Assembly: GCA_023333565.1 (NCBI GenBank)
Contig: JAJKFH010003762.1
Span: 310,001-374,000 of the forward strand
Direction: 5' to 3'
Origin: Puffinus mauretanicus
Lineage: Eukaryota > Chordata > Aves > Procellariiformes > Procellariidae
DNA length: 64,000 bases
In this document: positions 1 through 10,224 of the stretch, one piece after another
How positions within the stretch are numbered: the first letter of the stretch is position 1
Layout of the letters: the number at the start of each line of letters is the position of its first letter
Made by a program: the position numbers and the translations under genes
Notes under the pieces: model-generated
What the model saw: the letters and a program-made list of their open reading frames with translations, nothing else
The model's database searches: none
Told to the model about the DNA's origin: nothing

Positions 1-2312
1 CCAGAGAAGTAGTTTAAAAAAAAAAAATCCACCCTATATACAGTGTTTCCATTTTGCAGTGTTCAAAGGAAACTGTTTGGAAAGCGATTAAAAAGAAAAA
101 ATCAAATGAGTGATTCTTCCCCTTTTCCCACAGAATATAGTTCATGAATACCCAAAGCTTTGTGTGCTTGGTTTTGGCTGTTTGCTTATAAAGTTTTCCT
201 AGTTGAGAAAATTCTGACAAATTATAGTCTAGCAAAGGTATCACATTAAAAAGCAAAGAGAAAAAGAAAACAATCTATTTTCTTTTAGTTTTAAACAGTG
301 ACAAATATGAGAGACTTTGGGATCCCAAGTCCAAATACATACACTCACATGTATACTTGAAATAATTTACTCTCTTTGAGCTGGAGTAAACTGAAGAAAC
401 AGAGGTGTTTATGACTACTTTTGTCTTAGAAGTGCCCTTGTCACAAGACCGTTTTAATAAATGAGTATGTTCCCTTGGTTTAAATATTTATCTAGGCTGG
501 TGTTTTTTCCTGCAATGCTGATCCCTCCTTTTCACTTATATTTTTGTACTCTGTCACAGCAGGAATTCCAGCCAAGTCTGTACTTTTATTTTCTCTTTCA
601 AATCCTGCCCAGGTTTCTAACAGCTGCCAGCTGAGGCAGATTTCACCTCCCATGTCTGCACAACTGCTTAAAAAGTGATATTAACACTCTATACTGAGAC
701 GGAGTACAAAGAGCGTGAGTAGCTGCTTTTCTGGAGACACAGACACAGTGTCATGTGAGAGAGACAAGAGTCCCTGGAGAGCATGAAATTGTGAGTTCTG
801 CTTTTTTGTCTTGTGTTAAATTGCTGGAAGGTTCTTTGCAGTGGTAGTGACCGCAAACCAGATCCTGTACAGGAGCTAATCAGCGTTGCTGCATTTCACT
901 GTGGTGCCTTCTCTGCAGAATGGATGCTGAGCCCAAGCGTTGGACCACAGGATACGGTGCGCAGGGGTGCTGAGAAATGGCAGCAGGCTGCCTCGTGTAA
1001 TGAAATCATCATGCAGCCATGTAGAACTACTCTCTGGAAACACTCAGTTCCAGTCCTTGTTTCTCTCTCTTGTATGACAGCTGTTCAAGATACAGAAGTC
1101 TTATTTAGGTCCTTAAGTAGATTTTCTGAATCTGGCTGTCATGGAATATCCCAGAACAGGGAACTAACTGGTATTGTTCACCAGGTTTTATAAACAGTGT
1201 TCCTGAAAAAATGTTATTTCACTGAGAAACAGGAAGGAAATGCCCCAATCTAGAAACTCATCTCTTCTTCTCTAAGGAGACACAGCCATTTCTAAAACCC
1301 TCTCATTTAGCTGCAGAGTATTTTTACCACCTCACAGAGTGTGACATGAACAAAATAACAACCAGCATAACAATAACAACCCAGAATAACGCAGAAGAAG
1401 ACAAAAAGAAGATTCCACAGAGGGGAAGTACCATTTTCACTCTTGCCGCTGGAGTGCATGACCCTTACATTGGTGATGGTTCCTGGAAACCTGAGAGTAC
1501 TTCTAGGGAGCTGCTGAGCCTCATCTTCAGGACATTAAAGTTTAGCTCAGGGTAGAAAGGTTTTTCATCGTGAGGTGTCTAAGGAGGACTTTAGGATTAC
1601 AGCTGCCATGCCCTGTGATTATCATAGGCACTAAACTCACACTTATCTTAACAGTTAAAATCCATAACTTTTGAGTTCAGTGCAATTTGCAGAGTATTTT
1701 TTCAGCTCCTTTATAAGGATCCTCTTCTGACGTCTCCTGGCCCTATGACACCCCTCTGCGCTGCCGTCTCACATCAAGCCAGAAGCCTTCTGGAGAAACT
1801 CCCTTCTGTCCTGCCAATCCTTTCCTATGGCTGTGCTCTTCTTTCTTGGTGTTGCCCTGAGAGGCAACTTCTCTTTCCCTCCTGTGGGGGCTGCCCCAGT
1901 AAAATACTGTTCAGGCTGCAGAGAAGAGGAGGATTTACAGCATAAAGCTACAGCGTTTGTTTCCAAGGTAAGCAACTCTTCGGAGCTCTGGTTGGGAGGA
2001 TACACTTAAGCTACCAAGGGGGAAGGGACTGTGCAGAGACAAGGGCACAAACTGTGCGCTTTCTTCCCTTTATGTAAGGATAAGAGGTAACATGCGTAAA
2101 TGGGGCTGCCTAGGACAGCAAGCAGCTGCCTTTCGTGTTTGTCAGTCACTTGCCTGCCTTCTAAATCACATATGTCTTTCCCCATGGTTTTTTGGGTTTT
2201 TTCCCCAAGTTTGAAAATGGCTCGGAAATGGCAGCAGGTAATCCCTACTACCTGCTATTTGTGGTGAGAATAATCTCCACGTTGTGTGAGATACAAACAC
2301 AGTCCTACGGTA
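1..2312. other. 5' flank, no recognised gene
   Basis: AT-rich sequence with only short unrelated open frames. The frames at 813-1193 (126 codons) and 1346-1555 show no motif I know. A short signal-peptide-like frame at 1827-2009 crosses a GTAAGC at 1965; I treat it as unproven. A poly(A) run lies near 17-27. Confidence 0.5.
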
Positions 2313-2433
2313 TTACGTAACAACTGAAAGTAAAACAGACCGGAGGAGGGGTGGAGCCTTTGCTGCTGTCACCAGTGCAAACTCTATCCCAACTTCTTCT
2401 GTGCCAACTTGCTGCACAGCTTTTCCGAGACTT
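2313..2433 (+). promoter_or_regulatory. candidate IL15 promoter and noncoding first exon
   Basis: A perfect TTACGTAA palindrome (2313-2320, NFIL3/PAR bZIP type) is followed after 5 bp by GAAAGTAAAAC (2326-2336), one base off the GAAANNGAAA interferon-response core. The next ~95 bp are relatively GC-rich, contain no ATG, and end at a good donor, TT then GTGAGT at 2434. IL15 promoters of mammals are IRF-responsive. No TATA box or transcript evidence is visible; the link to IL15, 7.7 kb downstream, is inferred. Confidence 0.25.
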
Positions 2434-2725
2434 GTGAGTATTTTACACTTTCAATATGCTCTTGCTTTTCTTTCTTTCTTTCTTGTACTAAGAAGATGAG
2501 GGAACTCATACTGCTTAGCTTCCCATTATTTAATGTTTTTTAAAATTGACACATAAGATTTATTATAAATATAAAAGGCATAGCTTAAGAATTGGTGCTA
2601 GCAGGTGAAAATTTGTCGTTGTTTTCTAACAAATTCACACGCAAAAATGAGTAGATAACAAAGATACTGCTGTGAGCCTAGTTAACATAGCAAGGACAGA
2701 GATAAAAAGCTGGGAGAAAAGTTAT

Positions 2726-3256
2726 TTACCATCTTAGTGTATACACTTGAAAGAGCATTAAATGCAGGCAGGGACCTGAAAATCTGCAGTCAAGTGGAAT
2801 CCTACTGCAAATAGTGAGACAGAAATACTGTAGCTGATAGCAGCGTAATAGGGAGGTATTAGCCGGTAGTAAACCCGAGTAAGCAAATGGATTTATGAGG
2901 CTGCCGTTAAAAATACCACTTTCCACCCAACGAACCCAAAAGGTAGGAGGAAAAGGACATGTAGGGCAGAAACTTGTGAAGGACTGTATTGTTAAAACCT
3001 GCAAAACTACCTCTATAAAAGCCAATAATAGGAAATTCTCCTTGCTGTGCACAACTACTACCTTGTGATTCCTTCTGTATACAGCAGGTATATTTGTGTT
3101 CCTTAATTTTAAGAGTTTGATATTGCAGAACAAATTCCTGATTATAATTATCACAATATGTTTTGCTATACTTTCCAAATAGTCAATAGCACAGCACTTC
3201 TTTTGCCCGTTTTGAATGTGTTTATTTCTGTTTACAGTTACCAATTTATTTGACAT
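2726..3256 (-). other. unrecognised 176-codon open frame
   Basis: The longest single open frame in the window. The predicted product has an isoleucine/valine-rich run near residues 34-40, many Leu/Phe/Cys residues and one NTS sequon near residue 133. No signal peptide, family motif or low-complexity repeat is obvious, and no promoter or poly(A) arrangement stands out. In DNA of this composition a chance frame of this length is uncommon but possible. It could be a relic of a repeat-encoded protein. I assign no function and do not call it a gene. Confidence 0.15.
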
Positions 3257-3320
3257 GTACTAGATAAATGGAAAGGTATCACTTGGTTGTTTTGTCTTGG
3301 AAGAAGATACTTAATTATAG

Positions 3321-3365
3321 ATTAATTAGTTTATTATTAATTAGTTTATTATTAATTTGTTTATA
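3321..3365. repeat. 15-bp tandem repeat, 3 units
   Basis: ATTAATTAGTTTATT occurs perfectly at 3321-3335 and 3336-3350, with a third, diverged copy at 3351-3365. The third copy forms the left arm of the palindrome that follows. Confidence 0.9.
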
Positions 3366-3379
3366 GTATAAACAAATTA
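3353..3379. repeat. 27-bp perfect palindrome
   Basis: Arms of 13 bp (TAATTTGTTTATA and its exact reverse complement) flank a single G at 3366. All-AT arms apart from one G/C pair make it a likely cruciform or slippage product next to the minisatellite. Confidence 0.9.
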
Positions 3380-6300
3380 TATTTATAGATCAATAGAGGT
3401 ATCAAATTCATTCTTTGGGAGCCTACTAGACTGTTCTAAACTCTAAGAACATGTAGTATGACTTTATAGCCTGTCACAATCATTTTAGCTCTGCGAACTC
3501 AAACGACAATGGTCAGCTTTGCCAGCTCTTTAGAGTGTAACATTATACCCTGCTGTCTTTAAGAATGTTTGAATTCCCTGGGAAAAAGAATATTATGGTC
3601 AGATCCATTCTGTGGCTTCCTAGATCTTCACTGAAAATAGAGAGGGATCACAGGGGACAGAGGTCGAGGCTGATGTGGAGTAATTGGGCAGTATGGTAAC
3701 ATAATGCTAGATTTTTTCTGAAGAGTGAAAAGTTCCTTCTCACTTCACCTTGCATCTCTTCCAGGCCATGGCCAGTAATATATTTGACACAAACCTTCCA
3801 ATGTCAGGTGCAGGGTTCTGTCAGCCAAACGTTTCCCTCTTCTGTGCTCAGGGAGTTCAGCTTGCTGCAGCCAGCACAGCAGGGAGAAGGACAATCTGGA
3901 ACAGCCCCTCTGTGAGACACGTTGTTCTCTCAAAATAACGTGTTTTGAGGTGTAAAGTAGATCACTGTCCTGCAGGTCAGCTCAGTGTTATTTCTTGCAG
4001 GGATCAGTAAAGCACAGCAGCCCAACCTCAGTTGTTGGAACAAACTTGTTAGTCTGCATATTTTATTCCTCTTGTTTTTTACATGACACGGTCTTGTGCT
4101 ATATCCTCTATTTCATCACTGCACCATCAGTAGGAGCTAAAATCCTTGCTCATGAGCTCTTTCTGTGCACTTAAAAACTCATAATGGAAGATAGTGACTT
4201 TAAAGGTTATTTTAACTCCAGAACTGTAATGCACTGCCAATTTTCATTATTATAATACATTTCCAATTCTCTACACCAAATTATAGTGTGTTAGGCAAAG
4301 CAAGAACATCTCAAACATGTCCATTTGCTGTGCATGCATGCTAAAATATTTCTAATTTTCAAAAGTATTTCAAAACTAATTGCTCAGAAATGGACAGGGG
4401 AAATCCCTACTATCAGTTATTTATTAATGGCTACTTATTACTCGGAGAAATGTGTATGAAGCAACATCTTTTTTTTTTTATAAGTAGTTCCCAAATTTAA
4501 AGACATTCTTCTCACTCAACCCAGATTTCTGATTCCCATTTTACAGGCTTTGATAGGACAGCAGTTCACTCCAGGAGTAAATGCTGAAGCTGATATATTT
4601 GTCTCTGCAAAGACCAAACTCTGGTAGAAAGCACTATTAATAGGTCCTCATGGGAATATATGCTCAAAACTCCTTTTTGAGCAGGAGTTCAAAGGGATAG
4701 GACTATGTTGGAGGTCCCCAGTACCTAGACGCACAGATTATTCTTCCACAGACAAAAGGACTTCTGATTCTGCATCATTAATCGCTGATCAACTTACCTT
4801 CTCACTGCTTCTGTGCCAAACACTGAACCTTAGCCACTGGTGCCCATCTCAGAGGTTCCTGCGTACTGAAGGCTCCTCTGCTCTTGCTGGGCCAGTGCCA
4901 TTCCCAAGATGGGTGCTATGATCCACGCTCAGAATGAACCTGAAGAAGGGACTATAAGAGAAAGACATTTCATCCAAGCTGCCTTTACTGTATCAGTGTA
5001 AGCAAGAGACCCCACTTGGCCAGGGCTGAGCGCCACCTTGCAGATAATATTCTGCACATCTCTGAGAGAGGTCTAGTCTGGGATTTCCTCCACATCCTTT
5101 AGCTGATCTGGGGCCTGTTCTCCACCATCTATCAGATTTATGGGCAGCTGGGGCTAGATTTTTATATCATGATGACAACACAAATAATTCAGGCACCTCA
5201 GCAGCTATCTTCCATTCATAAATTAATGTACTAGTGTAAAATAAGGAGAATGATTCTTTTGTAGCTAAGAAATTAGTGAAGAGCAGCAGAAATATTTGGA
5301 AGCCAGCAGGACATGTACTGTATAATTAAACTGTTGTCCTTGCCGATAGGTTATTATCAGCAGGTAACAAGATATATACAGTTACAAACCATCTTACAGT
5401 ATTTCATGCTATAACAGATGAGGTATGTCTTTAGTGGCAGCATAGGGTGATCACTCAGACATTGTTGCCATTATAGCTGCTATAAATTACAACTTAACAG
5501 TTTAATAGCTTATCAATTAACTCTAGTGCCAATGCTTAAAAATTCTTTACCAAAAAATGGCTGATTTTTTTGCCCACTGAGGAACTGGTTTTAAAAGACT
5601 GCTTTATAAAAATACCTGTAGACTAGAAGAGTTGACCCTGTGACAGTTAAAAAAATCTTATACCAAAGTTGCTAAACCAGCCCACCCATGACTAGAATTT
5701 ATCAAATGTTTTAGGGTGCCCTTTTGTAAATAAAAGTACAAGTGAAGCAAATTTACTGGCCATAATTTATTTTTGAGTAGAGGGATTGCCATATTCTAAA
5801 CCGCTAGCCAAAAATGGCTCCCACTGCACCTTTCCCTGGCTGCAGACTGCCCAAAGGCTGTGAATGGCAAATGCTTAGCAATTTTCTTCCCTGGAGTTTA
5901 AGCTATAACTGAGGACAGTGTGGAGAAGTTTATTGTGTCTGCTGGAGAAAGGACTTGAGCTCACTGGTGATGTCAGGTCACCATCTGCCACAGATCCTGT
6001 TTGTGCAGATACAAAATATGACAATGCAGTTGTTGAGCTAATGATCTTGTGAACGACTATTGCAGTACAAGATCCGTTTTATGTAAAGGAATAACAGCAT
6101 TGACAAGGTTTCACTCCACATATCTTAAATATCATAGTAACTGTTAATATGTTAACTATTAACATAATAGCAATTCTGTAACCAACATGATGGAAAATTA
6201 GACATGAACTCTGTGGCCTGTTTTGACGATGCATTGGCTAATTAAGAATTATGGCACTTGCACCAGTGGTGCCTGCGTGTATCTTCAGCAAGTGACAAAG

Positions 6301-9056
6301 TGTCACTGTGTCCTCATCCAAGGGGAACTAGGAACCTTACCTGCCCTTCCAGGACTGAGCAGAGGTATTGCAGGAACATGGAAATCTATGGGCCTGACAT
6401 CTGAAAGCTGCAGCTGGTTACTGCCACCAACCTGCTTATAAGTGTAAAAGGTATCAACATAAGCACACTTGTTCAAAAATAACTAATTTTATCTGTTTGT
6501 TTAAGCCATACTGGCTCTCTCCTGAGTCATGTAGCCTCAGTTTGAATGTCATATTAGGCTGTGTCAAAGTATTTTAGAATAACAGACATCTGCATATCTG
6601 TTAAAACGGAGTGCATGTAGTGTGCTTTCAAGAACAAGGGAATGGGAGTCACAGTAACTCTCGCAGGCTCATCTATTGTACCCTGAGGCAGAAAAACAAA
6701 GAGTATGATTTGTTTTCCTGCTAGTGTACTTTGGTAATGGTATAGTTGCTAGGTGGAGTTTTTCTTTATGCTGCTTCTTGGCAGGGTGAATATAGATCAG
6801 ATAGTGTTTCACACTCCTCAGGTTAGATTAGCTCTGATACTAGAGTTAACAGGATTAGTTGTACTCAGGACTGCCACGTGCAGCGTAGATCACTGCTGGG
6901 CAGCAGAGGGGATGGGAAGGAGGGCAGCACTGGGAGCCCACCTGGGATTGCACTGGTCCCTGTTCTCAGCCTGGGGATTCCAGGTGTAAACCTGCCCTGC
7001 GATGACCAATGCTGGATGCTGGTACGGCAAAAGTCATTGTATTGGGGTTTACATGCTGCCTCGCTGCTTACAGCTTTCTTTCACTCATTTTATTTACTTT
7101 TAAATTTTTTTTATTTAATAAAAAAAGGACTACAGCCTTAGTTACACTGTATCTTACAGTAACTAGTTACATGGGCACAAGACGTGGTTTTACACTGGCT
7201 AAATTATATATGTATGTGTGTATATATCTATATATTTAAAAACTATCTATATATTTAAAAAATATCAGGAAACCCAGGAAAAGTAGATATTCTGTATTTC
7301 TTGTATTCTTCTTTTGTATGGCCCCATGTCTGACTTGCTGCACATTCCTTGCACCATGTTGTAAATCCAGAATAATTAATTTCATCTTTTTTTGCCCTCC
7401 CTTTATGGCACTTATCAGTGTAGTATCCAATTGCTTCTTGAACATGAATTAGTTCATTATTCTCAAAAGTCCTGAAGGATAAGAAAATGGGAATTTTACT
7501 TTACAAACGGAAAAAGATTGGAAGAACCTAATGATTTTGGGTCCAGTATGTGATACCTGGAGATGGATTTTTTTTTTTTAAGAGATTGTTTAGCATTCTC
7601 TAGGATTGTCTGTGTTCACACATAGCCCCCAGTGTGTTCTGTTGCAGCTGTGAGAACTCAATGCTTTTTTGAACTAAGCTCTGTCGAGGGCACTCATTTC
7701 TTCAAACTGTAGCATTTACACTGGAGAAACCTGCATCTGAGCTAGCTGACTATAATGACTAGAAATACATGGTTGAGGAGCATGAAGCATCTCATCCTAA
7801 GTACAGATATACAAAGCAACTTAAAGTCAAGATTTCATATAAGGAGGGAACCCAGAAAATGATTGTCGCATGTGAAAAATCTGGGTTAAGGAACTTGCCC
7901 AAATCACAGGCAGACGAGATGAAGGCGGGGACAGGACTCCTGTTCTGCAGGGCTGCATTCAGCTGCCCTTGTCATTGAACCCATGCTTTTCTTCCTGTGA
8001 TCTTCTGTCTCCTTTTCCACACATCTTCCTTTTTCAAATAAGGACATTTATACAGTTTTTTTCAGGAGCTTTGTCCATTCGGTGAACAGAATCCATTTTG
8101 TTCATAAATCCTGTGAGAGAAAAAGGAAATCGTTACATCATACTGTGATTAAAGATTTAATACCTTTTTAAAATTATGAATTCATGGGAAGGCAGTGAGC
8201 ACAGGACTGCGTTTCAAGTTCTCGAGAAGAATATGCTTTAGTGTTCATAAATCCTCCCACTTCTGCTACACTCAACCTTTCCTCCTTCCTTTCACCTCCA
8301 CCCTGTCTTAATTCTTTGCTGTGCTTTCCATTCAGTCATACTACTCAAATTCCACTGCTGTGCACCAGCAACATCACTGATTTCTGTTCCTCAGCCTACA
8401 CCACATTGTTCCTGTAGGAAGCCTTTTTTTTTTCATATACAAAGAGTTCTGCTTGCCTCTGAAGCTCCGAGATGGAATATGTTCATTGTGAAGAGACTGC
8501 TGGAGACCAGCTACACAGTGCCAACAAATCTCTTCCGCAATTATATAAACTAAGCCACTCATGACTTGGCCAAGTTTATGCAGGTTTTCTAGGCTGCCAA
8601 ACTTGAACACAGTACTAAAAAGCACAGCTTTAATTAAATGGTTATAAACATTTTCTTTATATGAAAGAAATGCATATTTCTGCTAATTTGTTTTTGGAAA
8701 TGACTAAACTACTCTTGAGAGGACCTAAAAGAAAATCACTAGCCTGAGTAAGTAATTCAGTGTAGGAAATTTCAGCTCTAACAATTTCAGCTTGACCAAA
8801 CTAAAAGCAACTGAAACTAAGTCTTATTGTTTGAGACTCAGCTGCAGAAGGCCCTAACAAAACCATAGGCCCCCCTACACATAGAGAAATAGGAATGTGT
8901 TCTCAGCCCATATCTTTGAAATTATCAGTGTTTAATTTAATTTTCTAAGAAAATAATGCTTATGCAATCACACATCTGTGCATGTTTGCATATTTCTGCC
9001 TCCCTCCTCCATGACGTTTTTTAATTCAAGGCCTAATTTCATTTAATAGTTTACAT

Positions 9057-9300
9057 TGGAAGAGGGATCTACAGGTCACCTCTTCCAGCCTCCCACCTAA
9101 AGCAGGGCTAACTTCAACATTAGAGCAGGTTGCTCCAGGCTTTGTTGATTTTTTAACACCTCTGAGGACGGAGCTTCCACAACTTCTGTAGGCAGCTTCC
9201 TTCACAAACTTATTCTCTTGCAGATTGCATTGGGACTCCTTTTATAAAAAATACCAATATTAGTGTCCAAATAAACTCTTCTGTCAACATGTCTTCATTA
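9057..9300 (-). mobile_element. CR1 LINE 3'-end relic
   Basis: The stretch reading AGGTCACCTCTTCCAGCCTC, then AAAGCAGGGCTAACTTC and GGTTGCTCCAGGC, resembles the antisense of a bird CR1 3' region. It is diverged, has no coding capacity, and lacks the terminal 8-bp repeats. The right boundary is approximate. CR1 copies are usually 5'-truncated dead insertions. Confidence 0.65.
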
Positions 9301-10094
9301 TTTTCTGCTGTATCTCTTCAAGGTCTTGCTATGAATACAAACCCAGCTGTTTGAACAAAAATTTGTTGGTTTCTCCAAACCCAATACTTGCAAGATTTGA
9401 AAGTGAATCTAGGAAAAAAAGAAGTTTCTAAAAGAGAAGAGAAACATTCCAATTAGCTTTTATTGTGTCATCTGTAAAAAGGTAATAAAAGGGGGAATGA
9501 GCTGCTCAGACAGTTGCCAGGATCCTTACTATGAAAACACTGCTTAAGTGGAGGTGGTATAGTGAATTGCTGCTGACCCGACCTTGGTTCCATTTCATAA
9601 AATAGGGGAGAACAAAAGTGAAATCGCATAGCTGGACTGTACTGTGTCTACGTAAAAGGCAACTATTAAAAGCAATTGTCATGCTGTGTTGTAGTAATTA
9701 GGGGAACTCTTCCAGCCCTTTATAAAAAACAAAAACATACTGATGTTAGTGACTTCAATACTAGCTGCCTGGGCTACAACCTCTCTTCTGATTGTTATCA
9801 GATTATTATCAGAAGTCACAAAAAATTATCCTTTGATGACAATATAAATTTTCCATGGGGAACCCCCCTTGTATTGCAGCATTCAAACATGGGTCTCTGT
9901 TATGTAGATAAAAATAACCCTTTTTAAAAGTCTAAGTCTTGTGTTTTCCATTAATTTAGAACATTTAAAGGGGACTTGCAAAAGTTACTTGCAAAATTTC
10001 AGCAACTTCCTGCTTTGAATATCCTTAATAGATGGGCTGAGAGCCACTCAGGACCTTTTGCAACATTATACATACTTATTTTTTCCACGTCTAG
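9301..10094. other. region before IL15 exon 1
   Basis: AT-rich, with a few short frames such as 9676-9927. Nothing recognised except the pyrimidine tract and CTAG acceptor at 10081-10094. Confidence 0.5.
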
Positions 10095-10224
10095 GTCCCA
10101 CAATGTACTTTCCTGATCCAGATTCTGTGCTTCTGTTCTGAGTAATGTTCCAGCAGGTGGGATGCTGGGGATGGCGCAGCCATCGCGAGACTCTGCTGGA
10201 GCATTGAGCAGGCTGGAGAGTCAG
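10095..10224 (+). CDS. IL15: IL15 exon with start codon (5'UTR part 10095-10161, coding 10162-10224)
   Basis: The coding part is 63 nt, residues 1-21, beginning MLGMAQ and ending CAG before a consensus GTAAGT donor at 10225, so it leaves in phase 0 and joins exon 2. A pyrimidine-rich tract ending CTAG at 10091-10094 gives a plausible acceptor, making the exon start 10095. The first ATG has G at -3 but C at +4. The in-frame ATG at 10171 has G at -3 and G at +4, so it could be the preferred start, giving a leader three residues shorter. The assignment rests on phase, splice signals, position and my memory that bird IL15 begins with a similar MLGMAQ-type extension. No RNA evidence is available here. 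Confidence 0.72.
10103..10141 (+). promoter_or_regulatory. upstream ORF 1 in IL15 5'UTR
   Basis: ATG followed by 11 more codons and TGA, lying wholly upstream of the predicted IL15 start if the exon begins near 10095. Human IL15 mRNA is known to carry many upstream ATGs that restrain translation; a similar role here is inference. Confidence 0.4.
10145..10207 (+). promoter_or_regulatory. upstream ORF 2 overlapping the IL15 start
   Basis: A 20-codon frame (plus stop) in a different frame from IL15. It starts 17 nt before the IL15 ATG and ends inside exon 1. An overlapping upstream frame would be expected to reduce initiation at both the 10162 and 10171 ATGs. Presence of this stretch in the mRNA is inferred from the acceptor-like sequence at 10081-10094. 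Confidence 0.4.

Larger units (their letters stand above)
2434..9056. other. flank or 5'UTR intron, no recognised gene
   Basis: Holds the 15-bp minisatellite and palindrome at 3321-3379, the unrecognised minus-strand frame 2726-3256, a short TA-rich tract near 7200-7260 and no exon I can identify. If the proposed first exon at 2433 is right, this is the first IL15 intron. Confidence 0.45.
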
